Assembly (NCBI RefSeq): GCF_001039355.2
Contig: NW_019774069.1
Span: 1,347,301 to 1,411,300, forward strand
Source: Lingula anatina
Taxonomy: Eukaryota > Brachiopoda > Lingulata > Lingulida > Lingulidae
Direction: 5' to 3'
DNA: 64,000 nucleotides
The notes under the pieces are model-generated. The model saw nothing but the letters and a program-made list of their open reading frames with translations, was not told where the DNA came from and ran no database searches. Of the stretch, positions 11,401-26,400 are shown piece after piece; the first letter of the stretch is position 1, and every line of letters begins with the position of its first letter. The translations under genes were made by a program, and so were the position numbers.

Positions 11401-14400
11401 AACACAGCTATTTCAAAATGTGTGCATGCTAAAGATGAGTCTAGAATGTGTGTTCATGTGTTTAAAAGAATCTCTGTCAAGCATATAACTTAAGGGAATG
11501 TCATATAATTGTCATATGTACAAACTTTTGACATTTTTTTATTGAAAAAAAGGCATACATCTGCAGTAATTGACTTTTACCGAATCTAGTTACATTGCTA
11601 CTCAAAGCACTTAAGTTATTAAAACCATTGTACAATAAATGATAGATGAGAATGCAAGTTAACATATTAGTTTTCATACTAAACATAATTTATCAAAATC
11701 TCATAGGATAAAACTATAAGCATTTCATTTTTTGTCTCTCCACCTGACTAAGTTAATGTTTTCAGGTACATGTAGCATGTGTGTCACTTTGTTGCCGGGT
11801 GACATGGACTTGTTGGGTTTTCAAATGTTGTGACAATTTTTGCTTCTTTTAAGTGCTGCCTGTTTCTGTGAAAGAAGGATTGAGGTGATGTGAACTTACA
11901 AAATGCAGACAGAATATAACCCTGTATGAATTCCATCATAACCATAAAATATACCTCATACCTACAGGTCTTGTCGGTGCCATTACATACACCTAAAGGT
12001 TAACATCACCATCCAATATTTAGTTTGCTTTACCAAACATGCCAAGATGTGGAATGTTTTTTTTAAAGAGAGACACATATGTTTCTTACCTGTTAAATTT
12101 ATGAGGATTCTGACTGATTTTATTAATAGCAACACAAAAGATCAGAAAGACATGCAGTTCTAAACTAATGTATTTTTTATACTTTCTCCCCTGTTGATAT
12201 GACAGACACTAATTGAATTGAATCTAAAATGCTTGAAGCTAGGATTTTTCTCACCATAAGAAGGCATTGGCAATTTTGTTTAATTTTATAAAAAATCCCA
12301 ATACCTAAAGCACTAAATTGAATGTCCTGTTTGTTCACTCAGGGTATCTTATGATGCATTTTTAATCAAAATTATGCCAGGGTATTTAAATAACTGGTGG
12401 AGTGATGCGCAGGAATACCCCACTGGAAAATAAAGGGATAGGTTAAAAACCTTGCCGTTGAACTGAAGTTGGCGATGCTCTTATGTTCAATTGCAGTTGT
12501 ATCTTTTTTTCATCTACTTAGTCATATTTAGGAAATACAATTACCTGTATTTTTGTAGTATGATCTGGTTTTCAAGTATGATCAGTGTATTAGTGTACAG
12601 ATGTGATAAGTGTGAGAATTGCAATGTGGATGCTCAATTGTTGTAGCAGAAAAAACAGTCATATTTGGGTCAAATACGTATCATAAGGTATAATATTAAT
12701 GCTGTTAATCTCCATCTGTATGTTTCAACTCTTTTTTTTTTTGGTTATTTTATACTGTCGCAAAGGTGGCATATTTCTTGTAAAAAAATGTTTTTAAAAT
12801 TGGGGGGGGGGGGATTATTGCAAAAAATGCAGAAAATTGCTTTGAATGTTTGTTTTTACCTCTGAAAATTTGGGGTTTTGCTATGAGGAATGTCCACTAT
12901 TTTGAAGGCACAGGGTTGGGTATCCTGAAGGGTTAGCTATGAAGAGACACGCTCCTTCTTTATAAGGTCAGTACACCATTTTAGGATGCTGACACATGAC
13001 ACAATGTTGCTTGTAGCCAGTTATTCCGCTAGGCACTCTTATTAAATATCGGGAATTTTTCCAGGGGGCACAATTATTCTGCTAGGCATTATTTTTAATT
13101 TCGGAAAGTTTTCTGGGGGGCACAATTATTCTGGTAGGCACTATTATTCGGCACTTCAGAGTAAGTGCCAGGGACTGGATTTTATTGTAGGTAACACCTA
13201 TAGTACATTACCAGGTAACAAGGTATTGCTACCAAAATTTCAAGATGGTAGCATTTTGGCCCAGTTTCACAATTTTGTGTACCATTTGCTAATGTTGCTA
13301 CGGCTTATCTCTAGCCCCTATTGCTTGATTTACTAAGGTGTAATTTCATGATAATTTTAATTTTACATGAGACAAAATGTCTTTTTTAAAGTCATTCTGT
13401 CCTTGTGCTCTGTCTATACACCTATTTCATCAAAGTCAACATTTGTTAGAGCGGTCCCTCAACATAACAGTCATTCGTCACATAGAAACACCTGCGTCAA
13501 GAATGTCTTTCTTGTGTTTTATCTAGAAATTCAGCAATTTAGGAATGTTAATGCATTTTCAGGTCTGGTTTTTATGATAGTTGATCAGATGTGTGAGTTA
13601 ATTATGTTCCTCGTAGTTCCCTCACTTATTAAGACAACAATGTATGCAACTGTGCACTAAAATCAATTACAAATGATTTTGTTTCATTTCAGCATCTCCT
13701 TTGCCTCATACTACAGGCCTTGGCCACCATAGCATTGAACCCTTCTTACCATCAAGCCCTCGCTGAGGCAGACATAGCTGACGTGCTGATGCAGCTTCTC
13801 CTTCCCTCTGATGAATGGTATTATACTAACCACAGCACCAAGTATGCCTGCTACGTCAAGTACCATGCAGCCAGAATCTTGGTCTACATGGGCTACTTCC
13901 ACAAGCTTGGGGGAAGGGTCGATCTCTTTGATATGAAATGTGGGTATATGTAAATTCATAAGGCACATTTAGAACTGGAAGTACCTTTACCCAGATAAAT
14001 AGATAACATATAGACTCCTTTTACAATTTAGAACTTAAATTTCAAGTCCCCTGTTCAATGTAGGGGTTTGGTGTTGCAATTTCAACCATACCTGGCTTAT
14101 GAATAGATAACATATAGACTGCTATTACAGTTTAGAACTTAAATTTTATGTCCCCTGTTCAATATAGTGGTTTGGTGGTGCCATTACAACCATACCTGGC
14201 TTAAGTTAGTGTAGCTCTGAATGTGCCTTCTTAATCATACCTAGAGGAAACTAGCTCTGGCATGATTTATAAGTTGTTATTAACTTTGGTACAAGATTTT
14301 CAATTAAGCTGAAAAGCCTTCTTAAGATAAGTAAAGATGTGACATAAGGACAAAAAAGTTTTAAGCACTGATTAATATGACAAATCGTATGCCTATAAAT

Positions 14401-17400
14401 AGTCTCATGCAATAATTATTATATTTATTAAGATTGTTCTTAGTTTGTCAAAATGCCCTAATTATGTTGGTAAACCACATTTGCCATACTTTAGGGAAAG
14501 AAAAGCCTCTAAGTTGTTCAATGTGTGTGAGATGAATTTCAGAAAATTTTTGCAATTTGCGTGCTGTTACAAATCTCAATGCACTAATTAGATATGTGAA
14601 TGGGGTTTACTTGTGGAATAGATCAGTGGTTGTGGCTCTCTCCCAGAAGGTCCACAAAATTGTATTATCTTACATTAAGTTGCTGAATTTATTTTGATCT
14701 TCAACAAAAAGGTTCCCGATGGTGGTGCCTTCTACTTTCTCCATGCATTTTGTATGTTATTTACTCAGAAATGAATAATTGGGTACATGCACTTTTCTCT
14801 CTCTCTCTCTCACACACACATCCATATTGACCATGCCTGGTGGTATCATGTATGTAGCTGAGGAACTTGTTTTGTAGTTTTATAACCATTCCATGGCTCG
14901 CATAAGCTACCCAAACAGATTACCCAAACCAGAAACCGATTAGAAAGTGTTCAAGTGTTCATGTAAGTCTAGCTAATTTAAGTAACTGTGGAAAAGATAA
15001 TTGCTCACACAGACTCTTTACAGATACCAAAATCTGCAGTATATATTGTTAAGACTAATTATATGACTTGTTGTTGTGAAGTTTTTTGTTTTTTTTTGGA
15101 AACCAAATATGATGACTTTTTAGAACCCTGCTTCACCTTAAAGTTGATAATACTTTCTACCAGACTTAAACATCAAAAGTTTGACAATCTGTGAATATTC
15201 CATTGAGTAAAGTGTGGGTGAAATATTTAATAAAATCTAAATTTTTGAACATGGTAAGAATGTGTACAATTGACAACTTGTTGAAGGCAAAAAGAAAAAA
15301 TACCAACCTCACTGATAACATAAGGTGATATGTTTTAATGTGTTTGATACTAAGCACAGTTTTATGGACCCATTGATGAAATTAAAAAAGAAAACCCTGA
15401 AGCTAGCATTCCAAAATTCACTGGAAAACCTACTGAAATGTTCAAAATATAGAAACTTTTTAATGCTTATTGTGCATGTTTTTGAAAATGTCCCAGAGTT
15501 TTATTTTTATTATGCAAAGCTTCTAATCTTTCCCAAGCCAAGGCCAAAATAATAATAAAAAAACTCAAATTAAAGTTTAATCTGATATACATGATGTTAT
15601 TTCCTTCTGTACCTCACAAGGTCCAAGCCTTGGTGCCTCTTGAGTTTATGCAAGAAATAAAATTGTCTATATAATACACAAAACAAGACAATTTTCAAAA
15701 CTTTTTGTCCATTTTCTTTTTTACCAAGAGAAAATTAGGTAATTCCAATTGCAGTATGATGGTTTCAGTATCTGGCCAGACTTATAGAACTAAATTATTC
15801 AATTAGAAATGGTATAAAATGTCAAATCCAAGTGCATGGACAGGGCACCCGATGAACAGTGATTAGGAGAAAATTGCTTTTTTGTGAAAGAAAATTTGAT
15901 TTGGCACAAAAATCTCAGATAGGATACCTTTGATTATCATCATAAGATTGAAAAAACTTGAAAACAAAGTAACTGTGACAATTGTGAATTGGTCTTCTTG
16001 TTACTTTGGTGAAATGACTAATTATTTACCAAAATTTGTTTTGGAAAGAGTATATGGATTTGACTTGTTTGCTAGAAAATGAATTAATGCTGTAACTTAC
16101 ATATGACTTCATAGAATTGTTTTGAACAATTATCCACTTTATGACACTTTAATTTGTCTCTCAATATGATTTTGGCTTTTCAAGCATTCCAATCAGAATT
16201 CCCACTGCTGGGCCTGTCAAATGCAGATACATCAGAAATGCCAGTTGCCTATGGGATAGCTCAATAATAAAATAGCTATTTTAAGCACATGTTAAAGGTG
16301 GATAAGATAAATAAGTTAAAAAAGGGAGATGATTTTTCTGCAGGTGCACTTTTATCTTATTGATAAGAAAGTAAATTTTATCCCTATACTTTTGTGACAA
16401 AAGTCAGGGATCATGTTTTCCTGCTTGTCTGTGCGCCTGTGCTAACCCATCGTAGACCATTAGAGTGAGGAAGTTCAAACTTTGGGTATTGATAGACCTG
16501 TCATTAGGGATGTGCATGGATACTTCAGAATTTTATTGTGCCTGGGGGTTTGGGTTGTCCCTGGGGGCGGATGATTCGAATATCTTTTCCAATTGTAATT
16601 TTTCCTAGCTCCTCCTACCCCACTAGAGTAAGAAAGTTCAAATTTTGGGAATTGATAATCCTATCATAAGAGATGTGCATAGGCACTTAGGGATTTTAGT
16701 TTGCCAGGAGGTAGGCTGCCTCTGGGGGGTGGATGATCCCAATGTTTTTAACATTGTAATTACTGCTTTTTCCACCTAGACCATTAGAGTGATGAAGTAA
16801 AAACTTTCATGGTTGATAAGACATATCATCAGGGAGGTGGCTAAGCCAGTCATGTGTGCATGGGAGTTGGGCTGTCTTGGGGGGGAGGCATGGATGTTCT
16901 TTTTTACATTAAGCTTTTTTTATTAATATAATTATAGTGTTATTATGAAGATTATTAGTAGTAATTATACATATTGACCCCAGACATTGTCATAGATGTC
17001 AAGGAATGGAATCTCTGAGGGTGAGCTACTCTTAACAATGTGAGGAAGTGCCAGAATATGTGAAGGCTACCCATCAACACCATATAGCGTTAATTGTGAT
17101 ACTGTTAACCAGTATCCACTTCACCTTCATATTCTGTTTGTATTATGTTTGGCATATTTGTTATAGCAATGAGATCATACAAAAATAATGTGGAGGTGTA
17201 TTTTTTAGAAGATTGAGTTCCAATTATGCATGGGTATTGATTTGGCATATCCTGCTAATGCAGAATAAATTCTTTATATTGTTATAGCAGGATATACCAA
17301 TTATTTCAACTTCAAGGCACAGTGTTATGAACTGCAGGAGATACCTGTTAATAAGGAGAGAGGTCCCTATAATTGATCAAATCAAAGCATATTCCAAAGT

Positions 17401-20400
17401 GTAATTATTTTGAGAGGTTCTCATTAAGTAATGTCAATCTTTGTGTTAATATCATTTCCTGCTGCAAATAGAAAGAGGTTAATATATTAAAGGAAACTTA
17501 AGATACATTAATTTTGTGATCCATATTTGGCAGAAATGCATTAGAAACCAATGAATGTATTATGGTGAATATATTCCTTAGAATGGCAAGGACTCTTGGT
17601 ATAAAATTATTTAATTTAGGAATGCCTTTGAAATTTCCAAATGAAAAAATTGGTGTTTTTATTTAAGAATTTTAGTTTAAAAGTACACATGATACTGCTT
17701 TGTAAAAACTATTGCCAGTTAAGGTGTGCTCACCAGATGGAAATAAAGTTATATGTGAGGATTTTCCTAAAACAATCAAAGAGATAAAAATTGCAATTAA
17801 ACCTTGAAAAATAAAACATCTTGTTAGGAGCATAAGTGGAAATGAAGAAAGATTATATAAATAGATACAAAGCTGAAGTTCTCACCCCTTACTGTGGGAA
17901 TAAAGGCATGTCAGTCAATTAAAAGGTGACTGAAATTAAAGTTGGATGTGCATTACCTTATGTTTAGGAAAACTTTTAACATAACTTTTAAACCACTGAC
18001 TGTTAACCCTGGAAAAAAAAAACGCAATCTTTAAGTAGAGCACAAGCAGGATTTAGATAAAGAATAAGCATAAACAGCAAATAATATGTAAATCATAAAC
18101 AACTTAATCACCTGTATCCTGGATAAGATCTGTACTTTAAATATTTGCTTCATAGATCATAGATTTCTGCAAGGCTCTTGATAGTATAGGGTAGAGGGCA
18201 TGCTCTTAAAAATGTTGAACTGAATGGAAATATACCTGTGCTTATATTGCATCCATGCATGTATGTAGCAAGGCCATATCCTCTGTAAACCTTGAGGCAA
18301 TATCAGATTAAAATTAAGATTATTGATTTGCCAAGATATTGACTCATTTTTGTATGAAGTTGGAGGTTCCATACTTACCAGACCTTAGTCTTTATCTGCT
18401 GTTTCTTAAGCACAGTAAGAGATGTATTTTGTGTATTAATTTCAAGACATTGAAATTAATAACACTAATGATAATGGTGGTTATGATTATAATGATAATA
18501 ATTTAACAGCTCATGAGCTCTAAATATCACAGTGTTATATTTGTCAGGTCTCTCTCTAAACACACAAACACACACGCACACATAGTGTGCTTGTGTGTAT
18601 GTGTGTGTGCATATATGTGTTGCAGATGATATACCTAATAAAACTGATATTATATATTATATATTTTATGATAAAAAATTAAAAGACAATAGTTACATTG
18701 ACTGCACTACTCTTTTTGAATTTCCTAAATAATGACATGTGATTTGAGTTAGGGGAAGTTCTTTTTTACATAGCTATTTGGATATATCTGGATATTACTC
18801 TCATGGTCTTATGGCTTAAGAAATATATATAAACTCCAAACTTATAACACAGAAAGATGACCTGTATAAATATATGTATTCTTACTCTTTGATGAAACAG
18901 TCATGCAATTTTATTGTATTCCTGATTTCTGATTTAAAGGTCAGAATCCTAGGAGTTGTGTGAATATTAGTCTGACATTAGGTTCACAAGTGCACATGTC
19001 CACAAAGTTTTTCCCAATATGTTTATAGGCAATGTGTATCTTCATTACATATACATCTTAAGGGTGTATTTAGATATATCAGATATTCATTACATATACA
19101 TCTTAAGGGTGTATTTAGATATATCAGATATTCATTACAAATACATCTTAAGGGTGTCTTTAGATATATCAGATATTTTTCTCTGACACAATTGATCCTT
19201 TTACACGTCATTGGGTATTTCAGTATCTCCATATTAAATTAGGTATGTCTGTGTGCTTTTGCTGTATCTTAATCCTAACTATGGTTTCTTGCCTTCCTTC
19301 CAGTTCCACTATGAAAAAGTCATAAGTCATATTATTTTATAATTTTGTTGCTATTTTTCTACTTTATTGTGTATACAAAATATAGCAATGAAATAAGACA
19401 CATTCACACACATACATACACACTATATCCTACTGCTGTCTGTGTTTGCAAGTCTTGCTGTTATATTTCTTCTGTAGTTGTCATGCTATATGGCCTTAGG
19501 AGGTTATTTTATGAAACTTACTGTAATAATCCTTACTCTTATTTTGTCTTTGAATTGTCACAAAGAGTTTTGCCATTGATCTACACAGTTAGCCATTATA
19601 TACTATAAATATAACTTTAAAGAGAAATAAAATAAAAGAACCAGAAATAAATAGGTATTTTCAGTAAATACTGAACAACATAAATTGATTGATTCTTTTG
19701 AAATCAGGGGATAGTGTGATTGGTGAAAGTAGAATAAACGAGAGAAGATCTGGCAGGGAAATTGCCTATTAAGTCTAAATCAGGAAATTATTCACCTACA
19801 GAGCATGGACTTGCAGATGGATTTTTCCCCAATGTGTTGAAGGTTAAGATGTACTTGTGGTTATTAAGTCTTTTTTCATTTGAAGAAAATTTGTCTGTCA
19901 AGAGAGGGCAGATCAGTTCACAAATGACTATTCATAATAGGACAAAAACATGTCCTTTACAACAATATTTCAGGTGTTTAAGTTTGAAAAGTGACCTTTT
20001 TAAAAATTAATTTCCAATATTGTATCAGTGTACATTTAGAGGGATTTTATTAGAATTAACCAAGTGCTGTTATATATTGATAGTATAGACTCATCTTCTC
20101 CAAGGTGCATCAAACATGATATCCCTTGCTGTTCACAGTTTTGTGCATTGAAGATGAAATACGTGGTATATCTGGCTTGGAAATTGTGAAGTAGGAAAAA
20201 GGGGCAAATTGGTGTTAGATACTGCATGAAGACGGGTGTTCATTACACTTTTTAATAAAGGTTTCATCTCATTGCCCAATGTCAGTGTGAAAAAATACAG
20301 ATATGTCTTTGTTCCCTTAATATATTCATTTATCAATTTACTTTATTTTCTGTGAGGGGCCCTTATCAAAAATAAAGAAAATTGATAAATAAATATTTAA

Positions 20401-23400
20401 AAAAACTTTATTATGAAATGTTTCCACTAGCATTATTCTCTTTTTTCCCCTGAAGAGAAACCTCACAATAATGTTATACCTCCCTTTCAGTATTCCAAGA
20501 CAAAGCCTCCAATCCTCTGCTCCAAGTGCACTCTCCAGAAGACAGTTTTATTGAGTTGATGGCTCTTGGAAAAGTGATTAAGAAAGACGGCCAGGGATAC
20601 ATTGAGGCAGGCTCACCAGAGGGTTTGGTAATGGCAATCATACAGGTAATAAAACTCATTTTAGGAGCATGATAAATGTATTTCATTTACTACAAATCTG
20701 GCAAAAGTTAATTTGTAGTTAAACAAAAACATGGGTAAGAAGATAAAGATCATTGAAGGTGTTATTTCAAGGACATGTGTATATATATATATTGTCATTA
20801 ATCATGGGAGCATATGTTATAGAATAATTATGACATAAGTAATCTGTTCTGTATATCCTCAAATCAATCAGTGGGTGTAAATTAATCTGTAGATATTAAT
20901 GAATTTTCCATGTAATCTGCACATGTTGAACTGCACCTTGATTTCTAAGAACTCTGGAAATGCCAAGTGTGTTAGGATTACTTCTAATATAAGTTACAGT
21001 GGGGGATGAAATATGCCATAGACTAAGTAAGATAATGTATTTGGAAATATAAGCTAGCATTACTTCTATAATAAAAGTTGTGGCAGATGAAATATGTCTT
21101 AGGTAATGTTTTTTTTTTTTTTTGTTAACTCTGTTGAAAAGAAATAAAAGTGAAACAATTGTAAGAATTCATTCAAGTTACAGAGAGGGGTGAAATATAT
21201 CTTAGAATATGTTAGATAATGTATTTTGGGGATAAAGGTAGCTTTGCTTCTAACATAAATTGCAGTGGGGGGGGGGGTGAAATATGTCTTAGGCTAAGTT
21301 AGATAAATTTGTTTTGGGTTAACTCTGTTAAAGATATGTAATATGTATGTAAGCACAAAGAATTATTCTTGCAGTGTTCATACTCCTTTTTTCCTCATGC
21401 CAAATGCTTTAATGTAACATAAAGAAAATCATTACTTTAAACCTAAGGCAATTTCCCTTTATAAGACACAGAAGTGGCATTTGGTTGTGCATTGCCCCAA
21501 GCCCTGCTGTGGTATCAGAGCTCAATTGCTACATTATTTTAGATAGTTGTTTATTGATTTTGATAAAGAACTTGCATAATGTAGCATTGGATATCTGTGT
21601 TGGATTATCTGCCCATATCTTTGGTTTCTATTACAAGGTGGACTAGATACCAACTATCTTATCAGCTGTTGTACACTGGTTTAATATTTCTATATTATCC
21701 TGTTCTAAGACTACATGGACTTTTTGCAACCCTCCCTCTCCCTATGCAATAATATTAAGCTTAGGAATATTTGAATTGGGTTGTTCTCCTGCCTGTCTCT
21801 CCGTTTCCTGAAAGGGGCTTTTTCGTTTTCAATCAATTCCTTCAAATCATTACACTGGCAAACCAACTAAGAGTTGTTCATTTGGGTACCATTTCTTGAT
21901 TTCTCCATTAAATAATTGGTAATGAGAAGCTTTCATGTTACCAGAATAAATTTATCAGGAATATTGCCTTTGGTATCAGTGTCACCTCAAACACATATCT
22001 CTTGACATTGTCATGAATATACATCAAGAAATCCTGCTTAACAATTATGGATTTAAATAATTGATTGGATGGTGCCATGTGTCTTCACATTTCTACTTTT
22101 TGCGAACAAGTCTTTGGTATAACCAGTTTAGCTATAATATTTCATGACAACACATTATCTTTACAGGATGCTGTAGAAGAGGAACACAATTATTTGCTGT
22201 CCACCTTGTGTGGTGTGCCCAATCAGACCTTACAAGTGTCTCCAGAGGTTGCACAGTCCAAAACTGCCACAAAGCCAACAACTTCTAAGACATCCAGACC
22301 CACGGATTCTGAGGAATATCTGCTGCAGTTATATCACAAGCCATTCCGAGAACTCTTCTACTCTGCCATGCCCCTGCTGATTCACCCTGTGATAGTTATT
22401 CGTTTGTTATACCACAAGATGTTTGGAAGCCTTGTAAGAAGAAAGCTGCCAGACCTTAAGGACCAGGAGAATGATGAAGATGCCATGAAGGAAAGTTACC
22501 ACAAGAAAAGAAGGCTTACTTATGGGAACTGTAATGGACAGAATCATAAATTTGACGGGGATGATTTTGGACCACCTGATTGGGTGGAATCCCCTGTAAT
22601 GGCGTCAGGGTCAACAACTAATGCTGCTGTCAAAACGCTGGCTAGGAATGTGGTTTTTCCTGCTCCATTGGAGCTGCAGATAGCCATGACACCCTCGCCT
22701 CAGATCAGTGATTTAGATTTGTACCATGATAAATCTGACAGCAATGGTAAGGAGGAGGGTAAAATAAGTTCCAGTCGGAGGATATTCCATAGGAGTTCAA
22801 AGAAAAGCATATCGAAGTCTGTTGCCAATCTGCATTCCAATTCAAGCCCACCCCAAAATAGTCCAGAGGAAAAGGCTCAAAATTACGACATACTTGCATT
22901 CCAAAGGGAGCTTATAAATTTGCCAACATTTGTGTTAGATACACCGCAAGTGTCTCCTATGCCTTCTAGGTCCAACTCTGTACCAGATATGAGAGAACTG
23001 ACCAATAAAGATGGACACTCAGTGGCTGCTACAATGAGTGACCACAATATAAGATGTTCAGGCTCTCTAGAAACAAAGACTCAAGAAGCAGAAAAGATGA
23101 AAGAAGTAAAAGAATCTGATAAAAAACTTGTTAAACAGAGCCAAGTTAAGTCTCGTCCTGTGTTTGTTTTGGAAGACGCAACTTGCACCAGTTCAGACAC
23201 AGAGCCTTGTCACTCACACCGTGCTTTAACTATTGGAGATACTCAATCTGTAGGCATTGCAAGAATTCATGCTGTCAAGAGGCATGCAGAGGTTAAAGCA
23301 ATGAATGCTCATCTACAGGTTAAACATCAATCTTCTCATCAGCCATTGCCATCCCCCTATCCATCAAATCATCTTTATCATCACCGTAATCATCATCATC

Positions 23401-26400
23401 ATCATCATCATCATCCACATCACCTCAGCCATGCAGCTACTTCGCCCATGCAAAGCCAGCTTGGTTTACCTCGAACACCCATGTTGTGCATTTCCTCTGC
23501 TTCTGTCACGTCTTTACGCTCTGATGTTAGTTTTCATTCCGTATATTCCAGTCACCATTACTTTGGTGGCATGGAGGTACCACTGCAACACAAAGCAGTG
23601 ATGAAAATCATAGAGTCCTGGGTGAATGTGTGCAGTGCAGACTTTGAGAATGATCTCCTCGCTAGCTCTGAGATGAAGGACTTTCTCAATAAAATGCAAA
23701 GCCTTGGATCAGATTATAGACAGTGGTGTAGAAATATGTGGATCATGCTAAAACTGGAGGTAAGATATACATGTTGAGTTCAGTTTCTTTTTAATGAAGT
23801 AGCAGAAAAGTGTTAAGTGTGCTTTAAAGTACTTTGAAAATTTTGAATAGACAATTAAGGAAACAAGGAATAAAATTGTAAAAATATAACAAAGATGTTG
23901 AAAGGTAGAGAGTACTAGGCAGAGACCAGAATCTTACAGGGGCACTTGTTTTATTCTGCACCTTGGAGACTAAGTAATTTATTACCAAGTTTAATGACGT
24001 AATGACTACCTTTTTCTAAACTTACAATTTACACTGGAGTAAGAGAGACACATAGCCCCATCTGTAGGTCAACATCTACATTACTATGATAATTAAGCTT
24101 TTGTGATACAATTTGCACAATATATATTAGGACTAAAAATTTACCAGTTGCACCTGTGTAAAGAAATGATTTCATGGTCACATGTGGTATACATAGAGGA
24201 TTTAGAAGCTGAGATTGGTTGCTGTAAGGCCGCATTCACATCGAGTAGAGCCATGGCTCAACTCGATGTGAATGCGGCCTGAGGGATGATTTTTTATTTC
24301 AGCTAATCTCCAGTGAAGGGACCCAACGCTGTGTTGTTGGATTGATATTGAACTTATGTGCAGACTTTTTAATTACAGGTGGGACTGGGAGATATGAACA
24401 GAGACTGATTCAATTCACCATGCTATTGAATGCCTGTATTGGGAAGTAACAAATGTATCTCATTTATTTGCAGTAAACTCATCTTCTGAGCCATACCCAC
24501 TTTCCCAATTAACATATCTAGCCATCTATGACAGGTGCCTAGGGATGAAATGCTTCGGAAAACAATTTTATTTAAACCTTCCATCATTAGCACTGAGCCA
24601 GTTAATAATCTAGCCAACATGCGTAGTGCCCAGGGATGTGATATTCAGGAATTTGGTTGTATTTGCATCTATCATGGAATGTGCATTATAGCTGTCAGAT
24701 TTTTTAGATAATTTTTTTCTTACACTTATGCTCTGTGCTGCCCCCTTTTTATGGACTGTTTCCAAAGTAATACATATGTCACATGGAAAATAAACTGAGC
24801 AGGTATGAATAAAGTAAATATGGTAAGATACCCTTGACAAAATCTTGTGTGTTATTGATTGTTAATTAAGTCACAATATATCAAACTCCATGCATTTGTG
24901 TATCAGGTGCCTTAGGTCTTAGGGTCAGATGAGAGGGGTGATTTTGAGTTCATTCATGTCCTTTATACTTGTTAATTTATTTAACCAAATAAAAGGAAAA
25001 ACTTTAGACCATATCTTATTGGAGATAAAGATGATCTGTCAACGATATAAACCAATTCAGGGGAGAGAATGTTGTCATGCAAATAGTTATGATATTTATG
25101 TGAAACTGAATTTTGATCTTCGTGAAAGACATACAGGTAGCTAATTAATTATCATACTGTATGCACAAGGAACCATTAATCTATGCACATAAGAGACTAG
25201 ACTCAGCCTCCAACTTCCAAGCCTAATTTGCCTTTAAAATCATTTAAAGATTTGGGAAGGTTTCATACTTTTGAAATGACCATTAAGTAACTTGTAATAA
25301 AGAGATTTCTTATTAGGCAGCATTCACAGCAGAGGACTAACAGATCCTTGGGTCAAATTTGGCTGACCCACTTGAATGCTTGTTGCATAATCCCTGCAGG
25401 GGGAATCCATTCAGCGTCTATAGACTAGGGAATAATGCAGTAAGGTTTTAACTGGTTTGCCATATTTGACCCGCGGATCTGTTAGTCCACCGTTTTGAAT
25501 GTAGCCTTAGACATTTTGCAGCAAAGATTTAACTCTCACTTGGAAAATAAGTCTTTTTTTTTTTTTACTGATAAAACCTGACCCACATTGGTAGCTCTGA
25601 GGTGATAATGTTGACTTATTATTTTGCAGTGCTCTTCCTGAGCTGCACAATATTAAACTTTAGAACTGAAAATATCACACTGACACAAAAATGCAGATAT
25701 TTCCTTATCTGAGATGTCATGTGGAACTGTAGTTTAGAAAAAAATTATCAAAAAAGTGGCCAGATTTTAGTTACCGTTTGGTAACAGTGGTTTTGTGATT
25801 ATCTTGTCAAGGTGCATCTCTTTCCCAGACCCAAGCTAGATGCATTATTGGTGAAGGATACTTAACAAAATTCACCTCCACAATCCCTCTGATTCTGTGA
25901 GGATAAGTTTATCTTTAGTGTCTCTTATTTGTCTTACTGTCAGCTTATTGTTGTATACAAAAATCAATACAGTATACGTGCAGTAGCAATGAACACAATG
26001 CTGCTATACTAGTTGTGAAATTCAGAAATATGATCTGTTATATGGAAGACTTTGTGACAGTCTTCTTAGAGCAGTGAAGTACTGCACAGTAAACGAATAC
26101 CTGCATTAAGTCAGTGCTCTTATCCTCCTTGACATTTATAGAATAGTTACTCCATATATGCATTGATTTAGAAAGCCTTTCATAAATGGTGTTCATAAAA
26201 GAGCAATTTTTTCAAGGTTTCATTTTTCAAATTCAATCAATTTTAATAGCCTGTTCAGCTTAACAACTGAATTAACAGTAAGATCCAATATAAGATATCC
26301 TAAGTTAATGTTACGTATAAAGGGTGGGTGAATTCCTGGTAAAATATATATATATACCAGTTCCACTAGTTTCTTATATGGCTTAACTTAAGTCAAAATA

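Larger units (their letters stand above)
8624..13692 (+). other. Intron 2 (5.1 kb)
   Basis: Contains foldback copy 4 (9983-10250), a tandem array (10256-10735), a G-run near 12800 and a 52-bp tandem repeat (13023-13150). The rest is AT-rich with only short open frames of no recognisable family. Confidence 0.8.
13940..20490 (+). other. Intron 3 (6.6 kb)
   Basis: Holds a 104-bp tandem duplication (13999-14207), a CT/CA microsatellite near 14797-14820, a roughly 160-bp tandem repeat (16452-16905) and a 45-bp triplication (19041-19175). No supported gene. Confidence 0.8.

Noticed and set aside
19023-19232. Minus-strand frame with repeated peptide
   Set aside because: Comes from the 45-bp triplication, whose length is a multiple of three.
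22065-22166. Upstream ATG as a separate start for exon 5
   Set aside because: The stretch lies before a good acceptor and the frame joins exon 4 perfectly at 22167, within a continuous REM domain.
23305-23601. Plus-strand frame with an Ile-rich run over exon 5
   Set aside because: It is the CAT tract read in another frame; the His frame continues the REM domain on both sides.
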